NCBI GenBank assembly: GCA_021613375.1
Contig: CM038727.1
Span: forward strand, 3,276,004 to 3,340,003
Direction: 5' to 3'
DNA from: Megaleporinus macrocephalus
Taxonomy: Eukaryota; Chordata; Actinopteri; Characiformes; Anostomidae
DNA length: 64,000 nucleotides
Both the position numbers and the translations under genes were made by a program. Below the pieces are notes generated by a model. It ran no database searches, was not told the DNA's origin, and was given only the letters and a program-made list of their open reading frames with translations. This document shows, piece after piece, positions 1 through 12,232 of the stretch. Position 1 is the first letter of the stretch; each line of letters begins with the position of its first letter.

Positions 1-604
1 CGCATACTATGATTTAAAATGCTGCCTATGTAGGAGCTCAGTAGGATTTGAGACACACCCACAGTTTACCACAACAGCGTTTCCTTAAATTACAGTATTT
101 AATGGTATGTTGCTATAAGATCTGGGAGGAAATGTTTATATTTAAAAGTTTATATATATCGTCACTGTCCAAAAAACACAAGCAAGTAATATTTGAGAAT
201 TTCTATTGGTCCATTCATCATGAAACGTTCACACGATGTAAACAACAGTTGTCAAATCATCAAATGATCAAATAAAAATACATGTTTCTCTTTGGACTGT
301 GATGGTGAATTGTATATATCGTTGCTGTCCATTAAAAAATCAAATGCTTACATTTTTCGTGATTTTTTATTTTTAAGATTAAACTAGGTAGCGTTATTTC
401 CTTAAACTGCTAATGCTAGGCTAGCTAACTAGCACCTGTAGGCTGTTAGCCTATCATTAGTTAAAACAGAGCTTAAGCAAAACCTGAAAATCACTTTATA
501 TCTACAAGTTTTAGTTTATTTTAATGTCAGTGAGAACAGCTACTGAAAGCAGTAATAGTAAGAGTTTCAGGTTAGTTTTCATTTAGTATCAGTTTAGCAC
601 TTCG
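1..604. other. Gene-free AT-rich stretch with one dispersed-repeat copy
   Basis: No coding region is supported. Bases about 201-298 match a dispersed repeat also found near 9830 and 40060; the shared core is TTCTATTGGTCCATTC followed by a variable tail and CATGTTTCTCTTTGGAC. A short internal repeat (ATATATCGTCACTGTCC near 155, ATATATCGTTGCTGTCC near 315) flanks it. The rest shows nothing I recognise. The 75-residue open frame at 48-275 runs through this repeat and is not convincing. Confidence 0.5.
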
Positions 605-2470
605 TATGCTGTAGTATTGAGCAGTATTGAGTTGAGGGGAGCAATATTGAGCATTATTGAGCAGTATTATATTACTATTATATCAATATTACTATTGAGT
701 AGTATTATAGGGTAGTACTAAGCAATATTGAGTAGTATTATAGGGTAGTACTAAGCAGTATTGAGTAGTATTAATGGGTTGTACTAAGCAGTATTGAGTA
801 GTATTGTAGGGTAGTACTAAGCAGTATTGAGTAGTATTATAGGGTTGTACTAAGCAGTATTGAGTAGTATTATAGGGTTGTACTAAGCAGTATTGAGTAG
901 TATTATAGGGTAGTACTAAGCAGTATTGAGTAGTATTATAGGGTAGTACTAAGCAGTATTGAGTAGTATTAATGGGTTGTACTAAGCAGTATTGAGTAGT
1001 ATTATAGGGTAGTACTTAGCAGTATTGAGTAGTATTATAGGGTTGTACTAAGCAGTATTGAGTAGTATTATAGGGTTGTACTAAGCAGTATTGAGTAGTA
1101 TTATAGGGTAGTACTAAGCAGTATTGAGTAGTATTATAGGGTAGTACTAAGCAGTATTGAGTAGTATTAATGGGTTGTACCAAGCAGTATTGAGTAGTAT
1201 TATAGGGTAGTACTAAGCAGTATTGAGTAGTATTATAGGGTAGTACTAAGCAGTATTGAGTAGTATTATAGGGTAGTACTAAGCAGTATTGAGTAGTATT
1301 ATAGGGTAGTACTAAGCAGTATTGAGTAGTATTATTGGGTTGTACTGAGCAGTATTGAGTAGAATTGAGCAGTTTAAGTAGTACTGAGGAGCACTGAGTG
1401 GTACTGAGCATCACTGAGTAGCACTGATCAGTCTTGAGTGGTACAGAGAAGTTTAGAGTAGTACTAAGTAGTATTTAGCATTGCCAAGTAGTATTGAGCA
1501 GTACTAAATAGTATTGAACAGTATTGAGGGGTACAGAACAGTACTGAGTGGTGTTCAACAGTTCTCAGTAGTACTGAATAGCATTGAGTATTACTAAGCA
1601 ATATTGAGCAGTATTGAATAGTGCTGAGTAGTATTTAGTAGTATTGGTAATATTGAATTGTACTAGTAATATTGAGTAGTACTGAGCAGTTTGAGTAGAA
1701 CTGCAGAGCATTGAGTGGTACAGAGCAGTACTGAGTAGAACTGAGCAGTATTGAATAGTATTGAGTAGTACTGAGCAGTATTGAGCAGGTTTGATGGGTA
1801 CAGATCAGTATTCTGTAGTGCTGAGCAGTTTAGAGTAGTACTCAGTAGTACAGCGCATTGCTGAGTAGTATTGAGTAGTATTGAAGGGTACAGAGCAATA
1901 TTCAATAGTTTTCAGTAGTACTAAATAGCATTGAGTATTACTGAGTAACATTGAGTAGTATTGAATAATATTGAGTAGTGCTGAGTAGTATTTAGTAGTA
2001 TTGGTAATATTGAGTTGTACTAGTAATATGGAGTAGTACTGAACAGTTTTGATGGGTAGAGATCAGTATTGTGTAGTGTTGAGACGTTTAGAGTAGTACT
2101 AAGTAGTACAGAGCATTGCTGAGTAGTATTGAGTAGTACTGGATGGTAGAGAGCAATATTGAATAGTTTTCAGTAGTACTAAATAGCAATGAGTATTACT
2201 GAGTAATATTGAGTAGTATTGAATAGTATTAAGTAGTGCTGAGTAGTATTTAGTAGTATAGGTAATATTGTGTTGTACTAGTAATATTGAGTAGTACTGA
2301 ACAGTTTGAGTAGAACTGAGCAGTACTGAATAGCATTGAGTAGTACTGAGTAGTTTTGATGGGTACAGATCAGGATTGTGTAGTACTGAGAAGATTAGAG
2401 TAGTACTGAGTAGTACAGCACATTGCTGAGTAGTATTGAGTAGTATTGAAGGTTACAGAGCAATACTGAA
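605..2470. repeat. 33-bp tandem array, decaying to degenerate repeats
   Basis: From about 610 to 1345 a 33-bp unit is repeated, built around GAGTAGTATTATAGGGT and AGTACTAAGCAGTATT. Units vary mainly at one position (TAGGGTAGT versus TAGGGTTGT, and some AATGGGTTGT). From about 1345 to 2470 the same AGTAGTATTGAG words continue in a diverged, length-variable form. The unit is 11 codons long, which explains the 132-residue minus-strand frame at 1016-1414. It is a repeat artefact and not a gene. Confidence 0.95.
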
Positions 2471-3400
2471 CACACTTAGTTCTTCGTTTGTTTTTGTTTT
2501 GTTTGCCGTGGACATGATAGGACTGATTTAGTTTTGATTTCAAAAACTGAAAAGGGTTCTGCGGCTGTCGTGGAACACCTTTTGGTGCCACATAGAACCA
2601 CATTCTAAATAGTCCTTTTAAAACATTTGCCCAATTAAAATGCGCAGATATGAACGTGAACGTATAGGAACCATACCAACCCACAGCAATCAACTCACTG
2701 ACACATACACTCTGTGGACAAGGCCAGCACTAACGGTCCAGAATCACTCGCCAGTGATGTCATATTCAAAACACTATCTCACTCCCAAAACTGGTGGGCA
2801 GGCAGGTAGAAAGTAGCCCCCAGACACCAGACCTGCACCCATGTAGTGATTTATGAGCAGCTATTGCAGCCCAAACACGACGCAATCTCAGTTGCCCTAC
2901 ATGTTGTACGTGGATGCACCTCATTACCTCCAACTTAACCAGAGTGTGAGGACAAATGTGCTAACGTTTATAATTTAACAGCTGCTGATTCTTCCTCTGC
3001 GCGTCGGGGTGTTGAGGTTTTCCCTGTTGTGGCTCCCTCTGGCGTGAGAGAGACGTTCTCGGTTAACCATAAGGCGGTTAAATAGCAGCTGAAACACACA
3101 ATTACACATGACTCATGATCCTGAGCAGCTAAAGATCATTAAACATGGAAATAACTTTTACTGTTTGTTTCACAGAACTATGGCTCTGTGCTCGCAGTGC
3201 TAATGTAGAGTGTTCTGCTCTCAGACTCACTGATTTCAATTTTTTTTTTTTAGCTAGAAGCTAACACTGGTGCTCTCTCTGTTACTTGAGTTTCAACCTT
3301 TATCTCTTTTGTGGGCTTCAAATCATTTACTGTATGTTATTTATATAAATAAACAAAAATGATTTTTATTCACCGCATTTTCTATTGGAAAAGTGGTCCC
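2471..3400. other. Non-repetitive spacer with a short GGGTTCT-type dispersed repeat
   Basis: No gene is supported. At about 2550-2605 the words GGGTTCT and TGGTGCCACATAGAACC resemble a short dispersed sequence also seen at about 38210-38320 (AAGGGTTCTTC and TATATGTTCTATGTAGGAGAACC). A poly-T run lies at 3239-3251. The remainder is ordinary single-copy-looking DNA. Confidence 0.4.
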
Positions 3401-4196
3401 ACCTGGGACACCATAACATAAGGCCTAGCAACACATTCGCAACTACCTGGGACACCATAGCACAAGACCTAGCAACACATTCACAACCACCTGGGACACC
3501 ATAACATAAGGCCTAGCAACACATTCACAACTACCTGGGACACCATAGCAAAAGGCCTAGCAACACATTTGCAACCACCTGGGACACCATAGCAAAAGGC
3601 CCAGCAACACATAAGCAACCACCTGGGATACCACAGCAAATGGCCTAGCAACACATTCACAACCACCTGGGACACCATAGCAAAAGGTCTAGCAACGCAT
3701 TCGCAACCACCTGGGACACCACAGCAAAAGGCCTAGCAACACATTCCCAACCACCTGGCACACCATAGCACAAGGCCTAGCAACACATTCACAACCACCT
3801 GGGACACCAAAGCAAAAGGTCTAGCAACACATTAGCAACCACCTGTGACACCATAGCAAAAGGTCTAGCAACGCAGTTGCAACCACCTGGGACACCAAAG
3901 CAAAAGGTCTAGCAACGCATTCGCAACCACCTGGGACACCATAGCAAAAGGCCTAGCAGCACATTCACAAACACCTGGGACACCATAGCAAAAGGCCTAG
4001 CAGCACATTCACAACCACCTGGGACACCATAGCAAAAGGCCTAACAGCACATTCACAACCACCTGGGACACCATAGCAAAAGGCCTAGCAGCACATTCAC
4101 AACCACCTGGGACACCATAGCAAAAGGCCTAGCAACACATTCACAACCACCTGGGACACCATAGCAAAAGACCTTGCCACACATTAGCAACCACCT
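3401..4196. repeat. 44-bp tandem array, about 18 copies
   Basis: The unit starts with ACCTGGGACACCATAGCAAA and ends with ACACATTCACAACC, totalling 44 bp. Copies differ by scattered substitutions such as GGCCTAGCA versus GGTCTAGCA. 44 is not a multiple of three, so frames shift between units. The minus-strand frames here (3481-3678 and 4053-4388) are repeat artefacts. Confidence 0.95.
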
Positions 4197-4460
4197 AATG
4201 AACAAACACACACTTGTGGACAGTGAAACACCCACGTACACACACAAACACACTAGTGAACAAACACTAGGGGGCAGTAAAACATCCACATATACACACA
4301 CACTATTGGGAACGCACATACTAGTGAACACACACACTAGGGTGCAGTGAAACACCCACATACACACATACAACACTAGTGAACACACTTACTTGGAGTG
4401 GTGGGCAGCCCTATCCACAGCAGCTGGGGGATTGGGGGTCTTGATAAAGGGCACTAAATC
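4197..4460 (+). repeat. CA-rich minisatellite plus retroelement-like tail (copy 1)
   Basis: Degenerate units contain CACTAGTGAACAAACAC, AGGGGGCAGT and ACACCCACATACACAC. They end in GTGGGCAGCCCTATCCACAG and a stretch containing GGGGGTCTTGATAAAGGGCA. The same order, minisatellite then the GTGGGCAGCCCTATCC segment, occurs on a larger scale at 17745-18745. The common junction suggests an internal repeat of one interspersed element that expanded at both loci. Confidence 0.7.
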
Positions 4461-4554
4461 TTTAAACAAAGCAAAACAAACAAACAAACCCCAATATAAA
4501 TCATTACTGGGCTATTTCAGAAATACTCACTAACAAAAACAAATCAATAAATTG

Positions 4555-4866
4555 ATATACTATACTATAATGTACTATAATATACTATAATATACTATAA
4601 TATACTATATATACTATACTATAATATACTATAATATACTATATTTACTATACTATATATACTATACTATAATATACTATATTTACTATACTATATATAA
4701 TATACTATAATATAATACTATACTATACTGTACTATACTATACTATATATACTATACTATATATACTATACTATACTATCGTACATATACTATACTATGT
4801 ATACTAGACTATATATAATATACTATATATACTAGACTATATATAATATACTATATATACTAGACT
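4555..4866. repeat. TATACTATA-type AT-only satellite
   Basis: About 310 bp consist almost wholly of TATACTATAATATACTATAT words in mixed registers. The strand is near self-complementary, so cruciform or slipped structures are likely. No coding potential. Confidence 0.9.
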
Positions 4867-5499
4867 GTTCTATATAAAATATTGTTTCATTGGTCAGTTT
4901 TTGCACGTTGACATCTGAGTATATTAGTAACACATAAAAAGTTTTTCAGAGTAACTGTGTAGTGTGTTCACCAGAAGCTCAGCGTGGGTGCAGTCGTGTT
5001 TGTTTATGTTGTGAATCGCTGAGTGTGAGGACCGGTGTGCTGAGGTTATGTGGTGAGATGAGCCAGTAGTTCTGTTATTAATACCAGAATTAGCACGACT
5101 CACTCATCACTAGGCTGAGCTCACGCTGGGACACCACTGAGCGTCATACGTCCATCAACAGGACCAATCAGGTCAGCTCAGTTTGAGCTCCCAGCACGCG
5201 TGGCATCGTTCAGAGAAACACACTGCAGCTGTTTGTGCTTCTGAAATCTTCTTCTCCAGTTTTCACTAATAGGTGGGTTAAGGATCAACCTTCTCAATCC
5301 AGACGGCCAGTGTGCTGGACCTGCCTCCCCAGGTGTTGTAGGTCTGTAGAAGCAGGTACGTCACCCAATTCACGGGTGTATCTACAGAACGCAGTGTTTC
5401 TATTGGTCGATTGTTTAAAAGAATGTTGTCATAAACAAAACCACCATTAAAGGCGGAGAGACAAAAGCTCTTGGCCAGCGAGATCAAATCTGACTGGTT
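4867..5499. other. Non-repetitive spacer, nothing recognised
   Basis: Ordinary mixed-composition DNA. A segment near 5390-5450 (TTTCTATTGGTCGATTG) weakly resembles the dispersed repeat whose core is TTCTATTGGTCCATTC. Open frames of 69-71 residues at 5235-5487 overlap on both strands and have no recognisable motif. Confidence 0.35.
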
Positions 5500-6052
5500 C
5501 TGATCCAGTGTGTATTTCAGAGATGATCTGGTATGTATTTCAGAGATGATCTGGTATGTATTTCAGAGGTGATCCTGTATGTATTTCAGAGATGATCCTG
5601 TATGTATTTCAGAGATGATTTTTATGTTCTTCAAAGATGATCCAGTGTGTATTTTAGAGAAGATCTCGTATGTATTTCAGAGATGATCCCGTATGTATTT
5701 CAGAGATGATTTGTATGTTCTTCAAAGATGATCCTGTATGCATTTCAGAGATGATCCTGTACGTATTTCAGTGATGATCCGGAATGTATTTCAGAGATGA
5801 TCTCGTATGTGTTTCAGAGATGATCCCATACGTATTTCAAAGATGATCCATTCTGTATTTCAGAGATGATCCGGTATGTATTTCAGAGATGATCTCATAT
5901 GTATTTCAGAGACGATCCGGTATGTATTTCAGAGATGATCTCATATGTATTTCAGAGATGATCCCGTACACATTTCAGCGATGATCAAGTATGTATTTCA
6001 GAGACGATCCATTCTGTATTTCAGAGATGATCCGGTATGTATTTCTGGTATG
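5500..6052. repeat. 25-bp tandem array, about 22 copies
   Basis: The unit is GATGATCC(T/G/C)GTATGT followed by ATTTCAGAGA. Copies are moderately diverged. Each unit carries a GATC site. Confidence 0.93.
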
Positions 6053-6860
6053 TTCCGGTATGTTCGGTAGAGATTGTTCCGTATGACTATTAGTACAATC
6101 GATTATTGATTCCATCAGTAGACAATGTTTAGTATAATAGACAAATGATTAGTATAATATAAATGCCTTAATAATATATATAACTTAATATATGCTTGGT
6201 TTTATAGATGATTGATTAGTTTAATATTGATTAATATAAAAGATTGCCTGATCATCAGTCGCGCTGCTCACAATCTTTCTTCAGTACAGAAGCTTCAGCT
6301 CATTTGTGGCTCCTGCCTGGTGCAGCTGTCTGACTGCTTAATCATCAAAAGCTCCTCAGCTCAAATCCCAGTGATGCCTCAGCTTCTGCAGCCAGAGGTC
6401 TGAGACGGTGAAGCCCTCGTCTGACTTGTATCATATTTAACAGTGAGCTAAAAAAAAACAAGGAGCGATGAATCATGCTTAATGACCAGCAACACAAAGA
6501 GAAGTGTTATTCAGTGAGGTCTGCTTAACAAGCCATTGATGTGAAATCCCAGGTTGCTGTTAGACCTTAATGAGCATTTAAATCAGAGCCACCTTTAAAC
6601 ATGTGCTGTAACCAGAAATTCCAGTAATGACCTTTATCCACAACTTAAACTGTCGTAAGATTCTGGATTTTTCTGTTGACACAGATTGGTGTTTCTGCTC
6701 ACTATTGTGAGTAAATAGTTTGATTAAAAAAATAAACCTCAACATTTTATTTCTGCCCCATTAATTAGGTAGTTTGGAGCAATTAATTTTATCTCTTGTT
6801 TAAATTTCCCCACTTAGACAAGTTGTAATTACATACTGGACAACCTCACAGTATGTCACA
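6053..6860. other. Non-repetitive block, candidate conserved non-coding DNA at about 6390-6640
   Basis: AT-rich at 6090-6240, then mixed sequence. The part at about 6390-6640 has balanced composition with AT-rich cores such as TTAATGAGCATTTAAATCAG and no repeats, a look typical of vertebrate conserved non-coding elements. This is an impression without any alignment. The 63-residue frame at 6212-6403 is not convincing. Confidence 0.3.
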
Positions 6861-6861
6861 G

Positions 6862-6956
6862 ACTAATCAACTAACCAACTAGCTAACTTACTAATCAACC
6901 AACTAACTAACTAACTAACTAACTAACTAGCTAACTAACTGATCAACTAACTAATG
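6862..6956. repeat. (CTAA)n microsatellite
   Basis: Tandem ACTA/CTAA tetramers with interruptions. Confidence 0.9.
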
Positions 6957-7039
6957 AACTTGTTAATTGTTAATTGTATCAGCCAAATATGTTTCTAAGG
7001 TATATAAAACTCACCTGCTTATGAAAAACTTGCTTCATG

Positions 7040-7625
7040 GTTTAGTAGTTAGTTAGATAGATGCATAGAAGGATGCAAGGATGAATAGATGATTGGTTGG
7101 TTGGTTGGACAGATAACTAACTAGATAACTAAGTAATAGATTTGGTTGGTTGGTTAGATGGATGGCTGGATGGATGATTGGATGGATGGTTGGTTGGATG
7201 GATGGCTGGATGGATGATTGGATGGATGGTTGGTTGGTTGGTTGGTTGGTTGGGTCACTTGGTTAGATGGTTGGTTGGTTGGTTAGATGGATGGGTGGAT
7301 GATTGGTTGGTTGGTTGGTTGGTTGGATGGATGGATGGATGGATGGTTGGTTGGTTAGATGGTTGGTTGGTTGGTTGGTTAGATGGTTAGATGGTTGGTT
7401 GGTTGGTTGGTTAAATGGATGGATGAATGGTTGGTCAGTCGGTTGTTTGGTTGGTTGTTTGGTTGGTTGGCTGGTTAGATGGATGGGTGGATGGTTGGTT
7501 GGTTGATTAGATGGATGGATGCATGGTCGGCTGGTTGGTTGTTTGGTTGGTTGGTTGGTTGGTTAGATGGATGGATGGATGGATGGATGGATGGTTGGTT
7601 GGTTGGTTGGTTGGTTGGTTGGTTG
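7040..7625. repeat. (GGTT)n/(GGAT)n mixed tetranucleotide tract
   Basis: Nearly 600 bp alternate between runs of GGTT and GGAT, with ATGGATGGATGG blocks. The strand is strongly G+T biased. Because tetramers cycle through all frames without stops, several Trp/Gly/Val-rich frames (for example 7178-7390) appear; they are artefacts. Confidence 0.95.
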
Positions 7626-7949
7626 GCCAGCATCATCGCACATGCTATACTTTGAGAATTACGTTAAACTCTTAAGCTGTGAACAAAAAAATATTTTATA
7701 TATTCTCAACAAAATCATGGAATTCAAACATTTGCATACGCATTTATACTTTCACTTCTGCAACAGCTTGAGCCCAAACAAACTCAGAACATCTGTTTCC
7801 TTCAGCGCAGCCTGTCGTTACAGTTCTATTTGAGAATGCCGCGGTTTAAGGAGAGTCCAAGGTCACACTGTGTCACTTGTGGCCTGCGTTCAGCATTGTC
7901 ATCATGAGAGACGTGGTCATGTCAAATTTCAGAGTGACCGTGTAGAGTA

Positions 7950-8680
<731 letters not shown>

Positions 8681-9000
8681 GGAAAAGTCATCGCTGTGGA
8701 TGGTGTTCCGATGTCGTACATAACGTGCTCCATTTACGACTCGCCCATGGGAACCGCTCCGCTCCGGCTCTCTCCCTCCGGAGAGTTTGAAATGACGGCT
8801 GAGCTCAAGGCCAAGGCCGGCAGCGCAATGTGTTATTACTGCCGCGCGGTGAAGAGAAGCATTTCTCACATCTCCCACCTTCGGAACGCAATTAGAAAGC
8901 AGGGAATGCCGTCCGTACTCGGAGAGCTCTTTCTGTTTGTGTGTTTATGTGGATATGAATGGCTTGTTGTCCGTGAAAGACTCTAATAAATAGACGAAGT
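8681..9000 (+). other. CpG-rich unique block with an exon-like open frame (function unknown)
   Basis: An open frame runs through 8621-8986. Its upstream third lies in the duplicated tail module; the remaining part (8681 onward) is unique here, with GC-rich third positions and a residue string such as SPSGEFEMTAELKAKAG. A stop is followed at once by AATAAA. The frame has no domain I recognise, and the opposite strand is also open for 70 codons. It could be a captured exon, a conserved non-coding element or chance. It resembles the head module only weakly (SYITCSIYDS against TYMVTFYDS). Confidence 0.2.
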
Positions 9001-9180
9001 GGTCCATTGTGAGAGGAGCGCAGCCTTTACAGCTGCAGTCACAGTAATAAGCAGAGAAGCTGCGCATCACCGTGATTTTACTGAACTGTAAACTTACAGC
9101 AGGAACACTGCAGCCATCTATTTTATTCCTTTAATATATATATAGCACATTAGATACCAGACATTAAGTTATTGGCATAT
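9001..9180. other. Short spacer, nothing recognised
   Basis: Mixed sequence with a short (TA)n at about 9133-9143, leading to the TA that flanks the next element. Confidence 0.4.
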
Positions 9181-9709
9181 ACACTACTGTGTAAAAGTCT
9201 GAGGCACCTGAGCTGATAGTGTAAAAGTCTTCATCTGATCAATAAGTGTTTGTTCACCAGTAAGAACAGCAGATCTGATTAGATCAGATGTAAATAATCA
9301 GACATACAATACAAAGTAACATGAATATGTTATGGTGAGAGAAGTAGATCAGATCTTGATCCAGTTTGAAGAACAAAGTTAGGTTCCAGATTTCTCCTGG
9401 ACGCCCCAGACATTGTATGAATGTGTTCAGTTCCTTCAGCAGTAATCTTGATTTATCTTAATGAAGTACTGAGCAGTCAAAGCAGCTATTAGATGAGAAC
9501 TGTCAATAATACTGGGTTGATTAGGAGAAGCTTGGAAAGGGTTAAATAAACACACTGACGTATGGAAAAGCTCTACTTACTCTATAAATACTGTTTAATA
9601 TTTAAATAATAAAGTGTTTACTGAGTAAATAAAAGCTTCCTGTCTGAAATAATAGCTTTTTAAATATAATAATGACTCTAAGTGCCTCAAACGTTTGGAC
9701 AGTCCTGTA
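9181..9709. mobile_element. Non-autonomous DNA transposon (MITE) with terminal inverted repeats
   Basis: The left end ACACTACTGTGTAAAAGTCT continues to GAGGCAC at 9207. The right end at 9682-9709 reads GTGCCTCAAACG then TTTGGACAGTCCTGT. Reverse-complementing the right end gives ACAGGACTGTCC then AAACGTTTGAGGCAC, aligning with the left end. TA dinucleotides flank both ends, as expected for Tc1/mariner-type insertions. The interior (about 475 bp) has no transposase frame. The superfamily is inferred from the TA flanks and is not proven. Confidence 0.75.
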
Positions 9710-9744
9710 TATCAAAGAAAAACATGTAATCTCTGAAACACTAA

Positions 9745-9890
9745 CTTTACAGGAGAGAACAAAAACTTTCAACGCTATTAATGTAAGTCAAACGAGAACT
9801 AGAACATTTTCCAAGCTATTTTGATCCGTTTCTATTGGTCCATTCGTCGTGAAATTTTCAGACACTGTGAACAGCAGCCAGACCACCAGA
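9745..9890. repeat. Dispersed repeat copy (ATTGGTCCATTC family)
   Basis: Contains CTTTACAGGAGAG, a purine-rich middle, TTCCAAGCTATTTTG and TTTCTATTGGTCCATTCGTC. Related copies are at 201-298 (right half), about 24500-24580 (left half) and 40010-40168. Class unknown; probably a degraded SINE or MITE. Confidence 0.6.
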
Positions 9891-9895
9891 CCACA

Positions 9896-10077
9896 TCTCT
9901 TGATTTGGGTCTGTTAGACAAACGGTCAGTTACATACATGGTCACCTTTTACGACAGTCTTCCAGGATCTCAGGAGATGTTTACGGCTGATACGATACGT
10001 ACGACAGCTCGACTGGTTCAGGATGCTTCATGGTCAGTAGATAATAGTTTACCCTGTGTAAGACTATAACATGGAGT

Positions 10078-10131
<54 letters not shown>

Positions 10132-10140
10132 TGATAGATT

Positions 10141-10174
<34 letters not shown>

Positions 10175-10640
10175 AATAAAGGTTTGTTGAATTGGACAGG
10201 TTGGAGAATAGAATAGAATAGAATAGAATAAGAGAAATGGTAATATCAAACTTCAGAGAGACCACATAGAGTAATTAGCTTAACCCTTTAGAGTTCCAGA
10301 CACTTATTACTCATTACAAAGACTACAGTGTGAACTGGTTGGGTTATTGTTAGGTTATAGAAGTGTGTAGTAACATGTTGGGCCAGCTGGTGGGCCCTGG
10401 ACCTTTAAGGGGTTAAACAAATTGCAATCAGGGTGGAAAGCTGGACACAGAACTCAGAAAAATAAAAACCCAGAGGTGATGTTCACTGTTATGGTTGCGG
10501 AGAAGCAGCGGGACTGCAGCCTATTTAGAGCCACATCTCTTGATTTGGGTCTGTTGGTCAGTTATGGTCAGTTACATACATGGTCAGTTTTCACGACTCA
10601 GGAGATGTTTACGGCTAATACGATATCGGTTTAGGAAGCC
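9896..10640. repeat. Locally duplicated module, block 2 plus a third head
   Basis: Contains head (9896-10045), GATA run (10078-10174), middle (TACAAAGACTACAGTGTGAA, GGCCAGCTGGTGGGCC) and tail ending GAGCCACA at 10535, then a third, partly deleted head to about 10635. In the third head the tail-to-head junction is direct, as it is at 8086/8087. The arrangement is that of a tandem duplication interrupted by about 1.2 kb (8681-9895). Confidence 0.75.
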
Positions 10641-10759
10641 TCCTGTAAGTACGGTATTAACAGTTAGTATGTAATTACCTGTTATAACACTCTATAACAT
10701 AACTCTATACAATGAACTGATATTGCACAGTCAAGTCAGATGACCTACTTTTGACGGTG
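10641..10759. other. Short spacer, nothing recognised
   Basis: AT-rich sequence without repeats or coding signal. Confidence 0.3.
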
Positions 10760-11081
10760 GGAGCACGTAGGTGGATCACGTACACCATTCATGCTGATGG
10801 TCTTCTCTGGGGCGGATGGGATCTTCCAGCAAGATGATGCAACACGTCACAACACTAGAAATGTCCCACACTGGTTTGAAGAGTTGATCAAGACTTCCAA
10901 GTACTACCCCCGACCCCTAATTCCCCAGACCTGAACCCAACTGAGAATCTGTGGGACCAGCTGGATCATTGTGGATCCCCCACCATGCCTCCTCCAGCAG
11001 CTGTGGGATGAACTGCAGTCAGCATGATACCTCCAGTGACCACCTACCAGGACCTTACTGAGTCTCCCAGTCCATCTAGCT
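10760..11081 (+). pseudogene. DDE-type transposase remnant, Tc1/mariner-like (left part of a split element)
   Basis: Translation of short pieces gives FQQDDATRH near 10830 and, after a frame change, SPDLNPTENLWD near 10925-10960. These match the conserved C-terminal catalytic region of Tc1/mariner-like transposases. Copies of the same family lie at 53056-53455 and, reversed, at 60496-61512. This copy breaks at 11081 inside GTCTAGCTGCTG-type sequence and resumes at 12233, because a hAT-like element is inserted. Frameshifts and stops make it non-functional. Confidence 0.75.
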
Positions 11082-11332
11082 CAGAGGTCACTAATAGGGG
11101 GACCGTGGTCCGGGTCCATACCCAGATGTTGTCCAATGCGGACCCAAAGCTTTCCTAGTCTTAACGGTATACAGGCTTTGCAGCGCAGTAACCTCACAGA
11201 CCAATCGCGTGCGTAGTAAAATCAGCAAACGTGCTCCTCAGCCAATCAGATCTGTGCATATTCGGGAGCACAGCGCGCACACAGACGAGAAGCGGCAGTC
11301 GGAGAGTAAAGCGAGTCAGACAGTGTGCTCAA

Positions 11333-11457
11333 AAAAAAAGAAAAGTCAACTTTTTCAACCAGGAATGGACCGAGACATGTTTATACTTCCCACAGACGGC
11401 TCCAAACCAACATCTCATATGTTCTGAGACTGTGGTGCTAATTAAAAGCAGCCACGT
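11333..11457 (+). pseudogene. N-terminal fragment of a hAT/ZBED-like transposase
   Basis: One frame encodes a basic stretch (AQKKRKV, nuclear-localisation-like), then NQEWTET and LICSETVVLIKSS. The Cys of ICSE would be part of a BED-type zinc finger. The matching His residues are lost because the frame is cut by the retroelement at 11467. Family assignment is from motif memory. Confidence 0.6.
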
Positions 11458-11466
11458 ATCTCATAT

Positions 11467-11592
11467 CCATCCATCCATTATCTTCCTCTTTATCCCGCTA
11501 GTCGGAGTCATGGGCGGCTGGAGCCAATCCCAGCATCATCAGGCGAAGGCAGGGTAAACCATGGACAGGCCATCAGTCCATCACATGGCCAA

Positions 11593-11625
<33 letters not shown>

Positions 11626-11751
11626 CTACGGGCAGTTTAGAGTGAGGATCCTAACATGCATGTGTTTGGACTGTGGGAGGAAACCGGAGAACCCGGAGGA
11701 ACCCACTCAAACACAGAGAGAACATACACACTCCACACAGAACGTTCCGGA
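11467..11751 (-). mobile_element. ATCC-tailed non-LTR retroelement/SINE 3' part, inside the hAT element
   Basis: The sequence starts CCATCCATCCATTATCTTCC (the 3' tail on the minus strand). It contains GGCGAAGGCAGGGT, a CA microsatellite at about 11587-11619 and GACTGTGGGAGGAAACCGG, a combination very common in fish genomes. A 10-bp direct repeat TATCTCATAT flanks it at 11457-11466 and 11752-11761. The element lacks the tRNA-like head seen in the copy at 24841-25081, so it is 5'-truncated. Confidence 0.8.
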
Positions 11752-12232
11752 TATCTCATATGTGTGTGAGAATGGTCCTAACACAGTTTCAGTCCTGGCT
11801 GGACAACCAAGAGCTCACTTCTCTTACTGAACAAGTTTGGAGGAATATAAGAGAGAGATAAACTGTTAAGATGTGAAACTCAGTAAACAAGACTAAACAT
11901 TTTATTTTCTTTTTTATTAAAAATAAATAATTTATGATGCACTTTTTCTCAAAATCGTTTTAAATGTAGCTCTTGTTTTTACTTAAAGTGATGAAGAAAA
12001 CATTTATTCAGTTCAGTATTTAAACAGTAAATATACTGAAATATACTGAACGGTATGTGTGGTGTGTTGGTGTTTCAGTAGCTGATGGTATAAGATGTTG
12101 ATACTAAACTACTTCAGTAAACAGGATACACCACTGAATCAGAACACACGCTATGAATGATGAGGGTCCAAACCTTGACCTGAGGAGATCTCAGTAAGGA
12201 GGACCTTACTGAACTCTAATTAAATACCACTG

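Larger units (their letters stand above)
11082..12232 (+). mobile_element. hAT-like DNA transposon remnant inserted in the Tc1-like element
   Basis: The element begins CAGAGGTCACTAA and ends with the complement of CAGTGGTATTTAA, imperfect inverted ends sharing 9 of 13 bases. It is flanked by an 8-bp direct repeat (ATCTAGCT at 11074-11081, GTCTAGCT at 12233-12240), the size hAT elements make. Near the left end a frame reads KKRKVNFFNQEWTET and later ICSETVVLIKSS (about 11333-11457). I recognise this pattern from BED-type N-termini of hAT-derived fish proteins. The rest of the transposase is missing, so the copy is dead. A retroelement interrupts it at 11467-11751. Confidence 0.75.

Noticed and set aside
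4555..4866. Replication origin or promoter-type AT element
   Set aside because: AT-only repeat; nothing in the sequence distinguishes an origin from a simple AT satellite.
7178..7506. Trp/Gly/Val-rich plus-strand frames
   Set aside because: Products of GGTT/GGAT tetramers with no stop codons.
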